Source: an uncultured Lachnospiraceae bacterium (GTDB lineage: Bacteria; Bacillota; Clostridia; Lachnospirales; Lachnospiraceae). From it: a DNA stretch of 37,156 nucleotides. Both the position numbers and the translations under genes were made by a program. The notes under the pieces are model-generated. The model searched no databases. It saw nothing but the letters and a program-made list of their open reading frames with translations, and was not told the origin of the DNA. Location of the stretch: contig CAJUOO010000029.1 in the NCBI GenBank assembly GCA_910588535.1, positions 1-37,156 of the forward strand. The letters run 5' to 3'. How positions within the stretch are numbered: position 1 is the first letter of the stretch; every line of letters begins with the position of its first letter. Below are positions 15,936 to 24,593 of the stretch, one piece after another.

Positions 15936-17423
15936 TTACTGATCTCCTGTCATCTCTTTACAGACAAGAAGAGCCCCCTCCTCGCTCTGCCCATACAGCT
16001 CAAATCCCTGTTTTATTAGAACGTTCGCTTTATCTATCAGCTTGCTGCTTATCCGTTCTCCCGGCGCAAGCAACGGTATACCGGGCGGATAAAGATAAAG
16101 ATACTCACCACTTATTCTTCCCTCTGCCAAAGCAAGCGATAGAACCTCCTTCTCCGCATAAAATGCCTCCGCGATTGTAAGATTCGCCGGTTCTGTTCCT
16201 GAACTCCTCTCCCAGCTCATATCCACCAGCTCCCACGCATCCTCTTTTTCTTCTGACATCTCAATATGCTCTTTCTCATTCACAGCATTGTCTAATTCTA
16301 TATCCATTTTCTTTAGTGCAGACAGAAGACGAAGATAGCCTTCTTCTGTATCCATCACAGAAGTCATAATAAGGGCATACCACTCCATTGCCATCTCACA
16401 TTGTAATTTATACTCGCACCTAAGCTTCTCATACAACCACTTTCCATTATAAATAGAGCGCGCTTTTCCACATACAGATAAGATAATTTTAGAATTATCC
16501 ACATGATACACACTATATTTCCCCACAAACTCCCGCCCCGGTATGGAGATATGAGAAAGTTTCGAAATCTCTTCTCTCACTGAATCCAGTCTTCTTTCAT
16601 ATTCCACAAAGGCTCTATGCTCTTTATTCAAAAAGGCAACCGCCGCATCAATACTTGCCATCAGCAAATAAGACGGACTTGAGGTCTGATAAATAGAAAG
16701 CATCTCCCTAAGTCTTCCTCTGTCTATCAAAGAGCTTTTCAGATGAAGGAGCCCTGTCTGTGTCAACGCCGGCAGCGTCTTGTGACAGCTCTGAACCACA
16801 AGATCTGCTCCCATACTGACTGCCGATTCTGGAAAACCTGCCTGATTAAAATGTGCACCATGAGCCTCATCTACGATAAGAGCAATTCCCCTGTGATGCA
16901 CGACCTCGGCGATCGCTCCAATATCAGACACAATCCCTTCATAAGTGGGAGAGGTAAGAATCACAGCACGTATTTGAGGATAGCGCTGCAAAAGCATTTC
17001 CACCTTTTTAGGAGAGATCCCCCCTGCCATGCCATATTCTGCTATCCACTCAGGATATACATACACAGCCTTTAACTGATTTAAAAAAATTGCATGATAA
17101 ACCGATTTATGGCAGTTTCTTGCAACCAGCACCATATCCCCCGGTCTAACCACAGCACCCACTGCGCTCAAAATACCACCTGTACTGCCATTTATCAAAA
17201 AATAACTGCGATCTGCCTTCCATAAAAAAGCGGCGCGATCCATAGCAGCTTTAAGAATACCCTCCGCATGATGCAGATTGTCGGTCCCCTCCACCTCTGT
17301 CAGATCTATCTGCCATGGATTCCACTGAGGCAAACTCTCAATTCTTCGCTTATGGCCGGGCATATGAAAAGGATAGATCCCTGAAGTGCTATAATTTTTC
17401 AAATTTTCATAAAGCTTATACAA
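15936..17423 (-). CDS. Orn/Lys/Arg decarboxylase family protein (fold type I PLP)
   Basis: A PLP enzyme of the compact Gram-positive arginine/lysine/ornithine decarboxylase group (SpeA/YaaO type, about 480 residues). The N-terminus GIYPFHMPGHKR is the family signature. The cofactor site follows: NGSTGGILSA, LVARNCHKSVYHA, TSPTYEGIVSD, IVDEAHGAHF (D185, H188) and SCHKTLPALTQTG with Schiff-base lysine K215. The C-terminal part ends with YLYPPGIPLLAPGE, also typical. It releases CO2 from a basic amino acid to form a polyamine precursor; which amino acid cannot be told. A P-loop nucleotide kinase gene next door recalls the yaaO-tmk order in Bacillus. Confidence 0.82.
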   Translation of the reverse strand: MYKLYENLKNYSTSGIYPFHMPGHKRRIESLPQWNPWQIDLTEVEGTDNLHHAEGILKAAMDRAAFLWKADRSYFLINGSTGGILSAVGAVVRPGDMVLVARNCHKSVYHAIFLNQLKAVYVYPEWIAEYGMAGGISPKKVEMLLQRYPQIRAVILTSPTYEGIVSDIGAIAEVVHHRGIALIVDEAHGAHFNQAGFPESAVSMGADLVVQSCHKTLPALTQTGLLHLKSSLIDRGRLREMLSIYQTSSPSYLLMASIDAAVAFLNKEHRAFVEYERRLDSVREEISKLSHISIPGREFVGKYSVYHVDNSKIILSVCGKARSIYNGKWLYEKLRCEYKLQCEMAMEWYALIMTSVMDTEEGYLRLLSALKKMDIELDNAVNEKEHIEMSEEKEDAWELVDMSWERSSGTEPANLTIAEAFYAEKEVLSLALAEGRISGEYLYLYPPGIPLLAPGERISSKLIDKANVLIKQGFELYGQSEEGALLVCKEMTGDQ

Positions 17424-17564
17424 AATAATTCTCCTTTTCGTGCATCATGACATTCTATCCACTCAATATCTCATATATTGCTACTATAATTTATAGATGG
17501 ATTATTATCAATAAGAATTTATAACATCTTGTAAATTTTTTATTTTATCTACTGTTAAAAGTCG

Positions 17565-17750
17565 TATCATTTTCTGGAAAGATCCGCCCGGTGAACTGCC
17601 TGTGGTCCTCCGTCACCCCGCTCCCGCTTAGTGAAAAACAACAGACGCTATGCTCCCGACAGGGAAGCATAGCGCCTATTTTTATAAGCAAGAGCTGTGG
17701 CCAGCGAGCAGAGGAAATCATTTTCCCTACTCGACCTGCGAAAATATTCT
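17565..17750 (-). repeat. Structured dispersed repeat, copy B
   Basis: Most of the 329-base gap between the zinc-ribbon gene and the decarboxylase gene is this element. Bases 17606-17639 repeat 79-112 in inverted orientation with one mismatch, and 17565-17580 repeats the TTTCC-GAAAATGATA block with one extra base. Between them 25 bases are unrelated to the 26 in copy A. The nine bases ATCATTTTC occur at 17567-17575 and again, in the same direction, at 17717-17725, which may mark the element ends. A 94-codon reading frame on the minus strand (17545-17829) runs through the repeat and into the next gene; I treat it as fortuitous. Confidence 0.65.
17646..17674. terminator. Hairpin inside repeat copy B, possible bidirectional terminator
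   Basis: CGCTATGCT (17646-17654) pairs with AGCATAGCG (17666-17674), extended by CCC/GGG past a one-base bulge with a GACA loop. On the plus strand CCTATTTTTATAAG follows; on the minus strand CTGTTGTTTTTC follows. It would end the ECF sigma operon transcript arriving from the right. Confidence 0.55.
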
Positions 17751-17752
17751 TA

Positions 17753-18643
17753 TTATTGAATACAAATTTCTGAAACAGTATTTTCCACACCATTGATTTG
17801 CAATCTAACGTAAATTTTTCCATTCTCAAATTCGTTTAAAGGATATTCTAATGGCTCGGAAAGATTTGTAACATCAAAAGATTTTGCTACATCTCCCTGT
17901 ACTAGCCACAAAACAAGTGTTGCGTCATCTTGCACTTTGCCACAGGAAATATCAGCGTAGAGAATTTGAGCGTCTGCATCCGCAATCATCATTTTTTGTT
18001 CTTCCACAAATCCTTCACTGGCACTTCTAAAATCTAACTTCCAAATATTACCCTGATAAGAGTTAAAATTCATATTGATTGCGCCTAAGTTCCATACTCG
18101 ATCGTTAGAAGTAACATCTGTGTTAATACTATTTCCTGTTGCTGCACTGACGATAAAACCTGTCAGACATACCAGCATAAGCATCATACTCACAATACCA
18201 GCAATAATAAATCTTAAATGATGTGTTCCTTGTTTTACCATAATATCATTATCCTCCTTTTCTACATGTGTTCCACATTCTTCACAATATTTTGCCTTTA
18301 CTGAAATTCGTTGTCCGCAAGCTGGACATCTTGTCCTGATTTCTGATCGACGCAGAAAATAAATAAGCAATCCAATAAAGGGTGTAGTTACAACAACTAC
18401 AATTGCCCATAATACCGGATCTTCGCCTCGCCTTTTACAATCCTGATATACCCATGCTGCAAAAAAAGCAGAAGTAGATAATGCAAAAAGGATAAAGCAG
18501 AACAGCAAAATGGGAAGCAGCATGGAAAGACCACTAAATCCATCACTTCTCAGAAAATATAGACCGAAGCGTAAAAAAATTAACATTATAATAACTGGTA
18601 CACCGATATATAACAAAAGCTTGTTTTTCTTCGTATTATTCAT
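17753..18643 (-). CDS. Membrane protein with C4 zinc ribbon, ECF-sigma operon
   Basis: Three membrane segments (about residues 10-30, 38-66 and 78-96) precede a zinc ribbon with cysteines 106, 109, 120 and 123 (CPACG and CEECG). A fourth membrane segment at about 142-167 leads to an exported region of about 125 residues rich in beta structure. I do not recognise the exported part. The gene overlaps the preceding one by four bases, so the three genes of this operon are translationally coupled. Together with the sigma factor it suggests an envelope-sensing or effector role; that is inference. Confidence 0.6.
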   Translation of the reverse strand: MNNTKKNKLLLYIGVPVIIMLIFLRFGLYFLRSDGFSGLSMLLPILLFCFILFALSTSAFFAAWVYQDCKRRGEDPVLWAIVVVVTTPFIGLLIYFLRRSEIRTRCPACGQRISVKAKYCEECGTHVEKEDNDIMVKQGTHHLRFIIAGIVSMMLMLVCLTGFIVSAATGNSINTDVTSNDRVWNLGAINMNFNSYQGNIWKLDFRSASEGFVEEQKMMIADADAQILYADISCGKVQDDATLVLWLVQGDVAKSFDVTNLSEPLEYPLNEFENGKIYVRLQINGVENTVSEICIQ

Positions 18644-19017
18644 ACCAACACACCTCTTTTCTCAACGCGGATTGTGATTTCCTCTCTTATATTTGTTCTT
18701 TTTACGCCCACTATAGTAAGCACTATACCAGCGACGCCAACATAAAAACAGATTCCAGCAGCAAAGTAAGATAAATAAATATTATCAATCATTATCCAAG
18801 CAAAAACAGCCAGCAAAGAAAAAGTTATTATATTCAAAACCATCGGCAAATACCAAAGTGATAAACTGTGTATAGCAGGTTGCTTTCGCAGGACAGCTTC
18901 TTGTTGATATAGAGCCACTTTAAGTTTTTTATTCAGTTCTGGTGTTGGAACATCCGTTATTTTCATAGAAGCACGGATAGCTTCTTCCATCTCCTCGTTA
19001 GAATGATTATCTCTCAT
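18640..19017 (-). CDS. Small two-TM protein, candidate anti-sigma factor
   Basis: I start at ATG 19017, which has GGAGG nine bases upstream; the ATG at 19026 directly touches the GGAGG. The 125-residue protein has a charged N-terminal half of about 50 residues (NEEMEEAIRASMKI and TPELNKKLKVALYQQ) and two membrane segments (about 58-77 and 82-104). It overlaps the end of the sigma gene by 11 bases. Many ECF factors are followed by a membrane anti-sigma of this layout, with the N-terminal half in the cytoplasm. No zinc-binding anti-sigma motif is present, so the role is inferred from position. Confidence 0.55.
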   Translation of the reverse strand: MRDNHSNEEMEEAIRASMKITDVPTPELNKKLKVALYQQEAVLRKQPAIHSLSLWYLPMVLNIITFSLLAVFAWIMIDNIYLSYFAAGICFYVGVAGIVLTIVGVKRTNIREEITIRVEKRGVLV

Positions 19018-19531
19018 AACCAGCATCCTCCAATCTTTTTTTAATTAAGCTTCTTCCTTTGAACAATCGACTCTTCACGGTACCGGGTGGCTTCTTTATA
19101 ATAGTCGCTATCTGTTCTATGGAACAATCGGAAAGGTAAAATAATATCAGCGGTACTTGAAATTTTTCTGGGAGAGTTTGAATGATTTGATGGATCTCTT
19201 CGATCAATTCTTTTTGAATATAACCTTCTTCAATATTTTCTTCTGAATATAGTACCATTTCCGTCTCATTATCATAATTGCTACAAGGAGCAATCGAATT
19301 TCGGCGTGCTTGTTTTCTTCTATCGCTTTTCCATAGATTATAAGCTAAAGAGAAAAACAATGCCTTCGGGTTTTTCTCCCAGTCAAGCGTCCATTCTGCT
19401 TCTAACGCTTTCAGGAAAGTTTGCTGATATAAATCTTCGGCATCCGTTTTGTCAACACAGAGTTTCAGGCAAAATCTATATATATCTGTACCAAACTCAT
19501 CAATACATCCTTCTACTTCACTTGCATTCAC
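19007..19531 (-). CDS. ECF-type RNA polymerase sigma factor
   Basis: A sigma-70 family protein of 174 residues with regions 2 and 4 only. Region 2 includes DAEDLYQQTFLKALE and NPKALFFSLAYNLWKSDRRK; region 4 includes LPEKFQVPLILFYLSDCS, then IEQIATIIKKPPGTVKSRLF, the recognition helix. The start is GTG at 19531 with GGGAGG seven bases upstream. It heads a three-gene operon with two membrane proteins. A promoter of extracytoplasmic-function type lies just upstream (19561-19588), suggesting that it drives its own synthesis. Confidence 0.85.
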   Translation of the reverse strand: MNASEVEGCIDEFGTDIYRFCLKLCVDKTDAEDLYQQTFLKALEAEWTLDWEKNPKALFFSLAYNLWKSDRRKQARRNSIAPCSNYDNETEMVLYSEENIEEGYIQKELIEEIHQIIQTLPEKFQVPLILFYLSDCSIEQIATIIKKPPGTVKSRLFKGRSLIKKRLEDAGYER

Positions 19532-19560
19532 TGTTTCACCTCCCTTGCCTGTTCACCCTA

Positions 19561-19588
19561 TATTCGTTATCACCTTATATAAGGTTCA
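19561..19588 (-). promoter_or_regulatory. Candidate ECF-type promoter with embedded palindrome
   Basis: On the minus strand TGAACC (19588-19583), a 16-base spacer and CGAATA (19566-19561) precede the sigma gene by 30 bases. The Bacillus SigW consensus, recalled as TGAAAC-N16-CGTA, is close. The spacer shares the perfect 12-base palindrome CCTTATATAAGG (19573-19584), which could bind a regulator. Confidence 0.5.
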
Positions 19589-19780
19589 TTTTTTTGTGAA
19601 AAATTTTCCACCATAACTGATAGTTTATACATGAAATAAAACCTCTGATAAATAGAACTCTTCCCGTCAGGCCGCTACCTTGTATTGTCCATTGTCTATA
19701 AAACATTTATCATTTCACATAGTATCATGTTTTGGCTCAAAAAAAGATCTGATGTACTCAACCTGTTAAAGCCATAGATC

Positions 19781-19819
19781 AAAAAAAGGGGTGCCGCCCC
19801 ATTATGGCTTGCACCCCTT
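19781..19819 (-). terminator. Intrinsic terminator overlapping the end of the MBL gene
   Basis: AAGGGGTGC (complement of 19811-19819) pairs with GCACCCCTT (complement of 19786-19794), and a run of T follows on the minus strand. The first arm is also coding sequence for the last codons of the MBL-fold gene, before its TAA. Confidence 0.8.
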
Positions 19820-20893
19820 GCAGGGTTCATAACCCTGCTTTATCATTTCAGCTCTTGTAGCCTTTATTTCTACTCGGTTTTCTTCTTTCATATCCACGGC
19901 TGAAGAACAATCAGGATAATGAAACTTCTTAGTATTGCTGTTGCACACATATGTATTTACCGCATCTGCATCGGGAACTTCTGAGACATGAGTCCCATTT
20001 CCGCTTATCCAGCTTTCTGTAGGACTACAATTCCATGTGATAGTTTTTCCGTCGCTCTTCGCCAATATACTTCCCTGCTCATCTGTTCGAAAAACCTTAA
20101 CCCCCGTCATGCGAAAGCTGTTCAGTACCTCCGCGTGTGGATGTCCATAAGAATTATCCTCCCCACAGCTAATAACAGCGTAAGTGGGTGACACAGCATT
20201 TAAAAAATCTTCAGAGGACGACGTGCTACTTCCATGATGCCCTGCCTTATACACATCTGCCTTTAGAGAAATGCCACATTTTAAAATATCCTCTTCTGCT
20301 GGTTCCTGCGCATCTCCTGAAAAAAGAAATCGATTTTCTCCGTGTGTCAACAAGATAACAACAGAATTATTATTGCTATTGTCATAGCCATGTGCCGGGG
20401 ATAATATAGTAAATTCTGCATCCCCAAACGTATAAGTAGCTCCAACCTCTGGCAAGGTGTTTGTATAGCGCTTATTTTTCATAACATCTATAACATCTCG
20501 ATAGGTGGCGGTATCCTTCGCCTCATCTGGCATAATAATAGTTTCACAATCAAACTTATATAAAACAACGTCCATACCGCCAATGTGATCGGCATCAGGA
20601 TGAGTTCCTATCATATACTTTAGGCTTTTTACTCCTTGCGCTGTGAGATAATCCTGAACTAAAGTACCCTTGTCATTGTCCCCAGCATCTATTAACATTG
20701 CCTCATCACCACACAAAATTAAGGTTGAATCACCCTGCCCTACATCGATAAAATGCACCTCTAAGCTGGAATCAACAGGATTTGCCGTTGGAATGTCATC
20801 CGTGGGCTTCTGACTTCCCAACATAGAGGAAATCAGAACACCAGCAGCAGAGAGCAGTGCGGCGGCAGAAAGTAATATTTTTTTTATATTCAT
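19802..20893 (-). CDS. ComEC-like MBL-fold hydrolase, exported or membrane-anchored
   Basis: A hydrophobic N-terminal signal or anchor (about residues 4-24) precedes a metallo-beta-lactamase domain resembling the C-terminal nuclease domain of the DNA-uptake protein ComEC. It shows VHFIDVGQGDSTLI, the metal motif GTHPDADHIGG, FLFSGDAQEPAE, YKAGHHGSSTSSSEDFL and SCGEDNSYGHPHAEVL. The last 50 residues carry cysteines in YVCNSNTKKFHYPDCSS and CKGCKP, an Ada-like metal-binding tail often attached to such proteins. I use ATG 20893, four bases after GGAGG. Nuclease activity outside the cell is likely from family data, not proven. The GH25 lysozyme gene is just upstream on the same strand. Confidence 0.8.
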   Translation of the reverse strand: MNIKKILLSAAALLSAAGVLISSMLGSQKPTDDIPTANPVDSSLEVHFIDVGQGDSTLILCGDEAMLIDAGDNDKGTLVQDYLTAQGVKSLKYMIGTHPDADHIGGMDVVLYKFDCETIIMPDEAKDTATYRDVIDVMKNKRYTNTLPEVGATYTFGDAEFTILSPAHGYDNSNNNSVVILLTHGENRFLFSGDAQEPAEEDILKCGISLKADVYKAGHHGSSTSSSEDFLNAVSPTYAVISCGEDNSYGHPHAEVLNSFRMTGVKVFRTDEQGSILAKSDGKTITWNCSPTESWISGNGTHVSEVPDADAVNTYVCNSNTKKFHYPDCSSAVDMKEENRVEIKATRAEMIKQGYEPCKGCKP

Positions 20894-20914
20894 AATGCCT
20901 CCATACAAAGATTA

Positions 20915-21967
20915 TTATTCTGCAGAATAATCAATAAAACTAATATTGATATCAACATTGCCTTCTATTCCATCCACTGAACCAGAATCGGTAAACTGCC
21001 ACATTTTAAAATCATATGGATAATCAGGATAGCCGACATATGCGGCGTACCATGTATCATAGGCTGTCAAACGACTAAGATCCAGCTTGAGGATCAGAGT
21101 GCGGCGGTTAGAATACACACAAGTTTTGTATCCAGCACTCTTAATAGCCTCACAGAAGGCGATAGTATGATCTGTGATCTGTCTTCCCGTCAATGTGTCT
21201 GTTCTGGCAGTATCGTGTGTAATTAGCTCCATATCATAGGCAACTGGATAGGTTATATCATAATCCTTAATATGCTCCAGAACAAATCGGGCCTCCTCGA
21301 CAGCTTCCTCCTCTGTTATAGCCTGAGAAAAGAAATACACACCCACTTTAATGCCTGCATCTAAGGCACCTTGTATATTCACATCAAAATTATCATCCAG
21401 CATCATAGCACCCGTGCCATATCCTCGATATCCAACACGTATCATGGCAAAATCGACACCTGCTGCCTTGACCTTATTCCAATCAATCGTTCCCTGAAAG
21501 CTGGATACATCAATACCGCGGAAGGATGTCACCTGATTATCAACAACATAATTTTTAAAACCATCTTTATTCTGTATGCAGGTCCAGTCATAATTATGGC
21601 GCGGAACACCTGCAAGGATCGGTATATGTACCTCTGCCCCAGTATCATCATAGGTAAGAATTGTCTCATCTGCAGCAGAGCGCACCAGAGATTCCTGAAG
21701 CTTTTCCATACGCTCCACAGAATCTGCAAGCTGGGCAAGCTCGTCAGAAAGTACTTTCTGCTCAGAGGACATCTTAAGCATAGACTCATTAAGCTGCTTT
21801 CGATGAAGGAATGTCGTCACTGTGATCGCTGCGATAAGCAGGATAATCAGAAAAAATTCGCCCCAGATAATAAACGACTTAAAACGGTTTGCAGACTTGC
21901 GCTTTCTTGGGGAGGAGGTTATCGGTATCGGTGTTACGGATGGTTCAGTTTGCACTTGATTATCCAT
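20915..21967 (-). CDS. Membrane-anchored GH25 lysozyme
   Basis: A single membrane segment (about residues 30-53, FIIWGEFFLIILLIAAI) is followed by a short coiled-coil-like stretch. A GH25 muramidase domain occupies roughly residues 145-345: GIDVSSFQGTIDWNKVK, FAMIRVGYRGYG, GVYFFSQAITEEEAVEEA, YPVAYDMELI and the C-terminal WQFTDSG-VDGIEG-VDIN. It should cleave peptidoglycan on the outer face of the membrane. I start at ATG 21967 with AGTGAGG upstream; a GTG four codons earlier is possible. It ends 21 bases before the MBL gene, so the two are probably co-transcribed. The palindrome array at 22045-22166 sits about 80 bases upstream. Confidence 0.85.
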   Translation of the reverse strand: MDNQVQTEPSVTPIPITSSPRKRKSANRFKSFIIWGEFFLIILLIAAITVTTFLHRKQLNESMLKMSSEQKVLSDELAQLADSVERMEKLQESLVRSAADETILTYDDTGAEVHIPILAGVPRHNYDWTCIQNKDGFKNYVVDNQVTSFRGIDVSSFQGTIDWNKVKAAGVDFAMIRVGYRGYGTGAMMLDDNFDVNIQGALDAGIKVGVYFFSQAITEEEAVEEARFVLEHIKDYDITYPVAYDMELITHDTARTDTLTGRQITDHTIAFCEAIKSAGYKTCVYSNRRTLILKLDLSRLTAYDTWYAAYVGYPDYPYDFKMWQFTDSGSVDGIEGNVDINISFIDYSAE

Positions 21968-22044
21968 AGAATTCCTCACTTTCCTTGGTATTTTTATTCA
22001 ATGTAAGTAAATCAGTTGTATAGAATAATTCCTAAAAAACAAGT

Positions 22045-22166
22045 ATCGTACCAACATATATATCACATTAATGTACATACCACCATACAAATGTACGCAT
22101 CGTACTAATGTATGTATTATACTAACATACAAAATACATTAACACACATATCGTACTAATGTACGC
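22045..22166. repeat. Array of about seven degenerate palindromes, 17-18 bp period
   Basis: Units resemble CGTAC-TAAT-GTACG. The best copy is 22152-22165, with exact five-base arms; other recognisable copies start near 22047, 22066, 22084, 22101, 22119 and 22134. The spacing between starts is 15 to 19 bases. The array fills most of the gap between the GH127 stop and the GH25 start. No gene is visible in it. It could be clustered operators, a repeated RNA hairpin, or a degenerate minisatellite. Confidence 0.65.
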
Positions 22167-22246
22167 TTCTTATTATAGCATAATATGTCGAAACAGGAAA
22201 GTGGTAGAGTTAAATTTAAGAAAAATCAAAGAAAAGTTTAAAACGG

Positions 22247-24286
22247 TTATCCCTCATATACACTTTCACCCATGCATATATCTGTTACTGGAATCCACAC
22301 TCGCATCTCATCCATTCCCCTATTATCCCATGCAAAATAAGGAATCATGCGGACAGAGATCTCCTCAAACCCTTGATAAATATAGTCCTGATAAAGAGCC
22401 TCCCTGTCAAAAGTATCTTTCTCTCTCCTTCTCCTCAATAATGTACCTTTAAGTGTAAGCACCTCTCTTTCTCCTATATCAAACATCTCTGTCTGAAAGC
22501 ATACATTCGATGGAATCAACAGATCATCAAGAGTATCTACCTCTGCATCCATTCCCTCCAAACAATAAACCAGTGGTCCACGCTCCACAGCCACCTGATT
22601 CACAGCCTCTTCCACCATCGAATTAGCACATGTCAGCCTCACCTCCATGCCCAGATCAAGAAGCACCTCCATCTTCTCTGGCTCCCTGACACAAATATTT
22701 AGATAAGAACCTGCTCTGTTCTTCTCAATTTCTATTCTTTCACACACTTTTTTATCTACACGGCTTCTCAAAACAACACTGCCAGTTCTCACCCAAGAAG
22801 GGATTCTTAAGTTTAGAGAAATACAATCTTTATCTGGTATATAGCATCCCACAGGTTTATCCTCCGGTTCATTATGAACAACCTCAAATAAAAAGCGAAT
22901 ATGTCCATCATATGGATATTCTGTCTCTTGAATAAGTACAAGTGGCGTTCCCGGAATTTTCAATTTGCTTGCTCCATATAAAACCGTATAAATTCCCGAC
23001 TCGTCCTCAGCATATGCATATTCGCTTGTCTGTGAGATCAGTCTAGCAAGGTTAGGTGGACAGCAATAACTTAATATATATTCTGCTCTCTCCTGTCCCC
23101 AGATCAATTCATAAGGCAGGTTATGTGCTCGCCTTAACATATTTTCATAGAAAAATTTCGTGCCATCCATGCTGACACCAGCAAGATTCACATTAAGTAT
23201 CATCCGCTCCATCACATCTGCATATTCGGCCTTTTTCTTAAGACAAAGCATACGCCAAGCCCAATACACACCTCCCACAGAAGCACATGTCTCATTGTAT
23301 GCAGTAACATTGGGAAGTTGATACTCATACCCATAAGCCTGATGAACAAGCTGGTGCTTAAAAAAATAGCCATATGGCGACGCGCCATTGTACAGGGCAC
23401 CACATCCTCCTGTAATATACATTTTCTGCGTCACCAAGCTCTTCCATACACACTCAAGCACTTCCATAAGTTGCTTATCTTCTTCCTCCAGACATAAATC
23501 TGCCACACCTGCATACAGATAATTCGCCCTTACCGCATGTCCTATTATCTTCTTATGCTCACGCAATGGAATACTATCCTGATTATCATCCATTCCTTCC
23601 TTCACAGAATCTCTCAGGGCAATCGCCTTTTTAAGCAGCTCAAGATATTTCACTTCTCCCGTCGTGCGGTACATCTCCGCCAGTCCCATGTAATGAGAAG
23701 GGCACACTGCTGTCTGCACCTCCCCCTTCTGTTGTGCATCCTTATAAAGTTGATCCAGATATCCTGCCGCACGTCTGGCAATACAGAGAAAATTATCCCT
23801 TCCTGTCAACCTATAATACAAACATGCCGAGGTAAATAGATGTCCAAAATTATACACCTCAAAATCATTAATATCCCCCAGCCTTGAAGCTTTTCCACTC
23901 TTTTCCCCAATAATCTGCTTTGTTGAGATATAACCATCTTCCTGCTGTGCTCTTCCTATTATATCAATATATTCCTCAAGACGCGTCAACAGTGCCTGAT
24001 TTCCGTTTCGAACCGCCGTGTAGACTGCTGCCTCCATCCATTTATAAAAATCTCCATCCCCAAACACTGTTCCATCAAATTCTCCTTCACTGTCCCCTGC
24101 TGCAATACGAAAATTTTCCAGCACGTGACTGATCTCCTTACTCTCAAACATCTTCTGTAAATGAGGCACAATCGCATCTGCGCAAGTGTCAAACCGTTCC
24201 TTATACAATCCTCCTGTCCATTCCACATTCTGATATGGAAAACCAAATAAACTTGTATTATTTGACTTAGTGGTATCCGTAAGCAT
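22247..24286 (-). CDS. GH127-family beta-L-arabinofuranosidase
   Basis: 679 residues from ATG 24286, which has AGGGAGG six bases upstream; the frame is open 24 codons further. It follows GH127 throughout: WTGGLYKERFDTC near the start, DGDFYKWMEAAVY, EDGYIST, ITGGCGA, YNETCASVGG and YCCPPNLARL. In characterised GH127 enzymes a zinc-bound cysteine is the nucleophile. The corresponding metal set here is E332, C334, C408 and C409, all present. There is no signal peptide, so short beta-arabinofuranosides must be imported; no transporter for them is in the window. It is on the same strand as the GH25 gene but 279 bases upstream of it. Confidence 0.85.
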   Translation of the reverse strand: MLTDTTKSNNTSLFGFPYQNVEWTGGLYKERFDTCADAIVPHLQKMFESKEISHVLENFRIAAGDSEGEFDGTVFGDGDFYKWMEAAVYTAVRNGNQALLTRLEEYIDIIGRAQQEDGYISTKQIIGEKSGKASRLGDINDFEVYNFGHLFTSACLYYRLTGRDNFLCIARRAAGYLDQLYKDAQQKGEVQTAVCPSHYMGLAEMYRTTGEVKYLELLKKAIALRDSVKEGMDDNQDSIPLREHKKIIGHAVRANYLYAGVADLCLEEEDKQLMEVLECVWKSLVTQKMYITGGCGALYNGASPYGYFFKHQLVHQAYGYEYQLPNVTAYNETCASVGGVYWAWRMLCLKKKAEYADVMERMILNVNLAGVSMDGTKFFYENMLRRAHNLPYELIWGQERAEYILSYCCPPNLARLISQTSEYAYAEDESGIYTVLYGASKLKIPGTPLVLIQETEYPYDGHIRFLFEVVHNEPEDKPVGCYIPDKDCISLNLRIPSWVRTGSVVLRSRVDKKVCERIEIEKNRAGSYLNICVREPEKMEVLLDLGMEVRLTCANSMVEEAVNQVAVERGPLVYCLEGMDAEVDTLDDLLIPSNVCFQTEMFDIGEREVLTLKGTLLRRRREKDTFDREALYQDYIYQGFEEISVRMIPYFAWDNRGMDEMRVWIPVTDICMGESVYEG

Positions 24287-24520
24287 AATATCCTCCCTTT
24301 TATAAACAAATTCATAGTGTATTTCTATTATAACTGCATTTTCCAAAAAAGAGTACATGAAAAACTATCGATCAGAGTGAAAAATATAATAAACACCAAA
24401 CATTTTTAATAAATTTCTATATTTAGTCTTATTTCTCATCTATATTGTATCTCTGTTTCTTATATTTTAATAGGATTATTCTTTATAAAATAATCTGTTG
24501 TGCTAGATAAAAAACCAAAA

Positions 24521-24593
24521 GAACTTCAACAAAATGTGCTATCCTATTTGTAACGACACAAATTTATAAGGAGGCACCATCATGTTGAAGTTC
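24521..24593 (+). promoter_or_regulatory. Long hairpin enclosing the ribosome site of a 19-codon ORF
   Basis: GAACTTCAACA (24521-24531) is the exact complement of TGTTGAAGTTC (24583-24593). A second stem, ATTTGT with ACAAAT, can form inside the loop. The loop contains the strong AAGGAGG ribosome site (24568-24574), and the start codon of the following small ORF enters the stem. Folding would hamper initiation. It may be a riboregulator, or the end of a lost mobile element. Confidence 0.45.

Noticed and set aside
17545..17829. 94-residue protein on the minus strand
   Set aside because: It runs through repeat copy B and into the end of the zinc-ribbon gene in another frame, has no ribosome site, and is best explained as translation of repeat DNA.
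22045..22166. CRISPR array
   Set aside because: Units are contiguous and degenerate with no unique spacers of constant length, and no cas gene is near.
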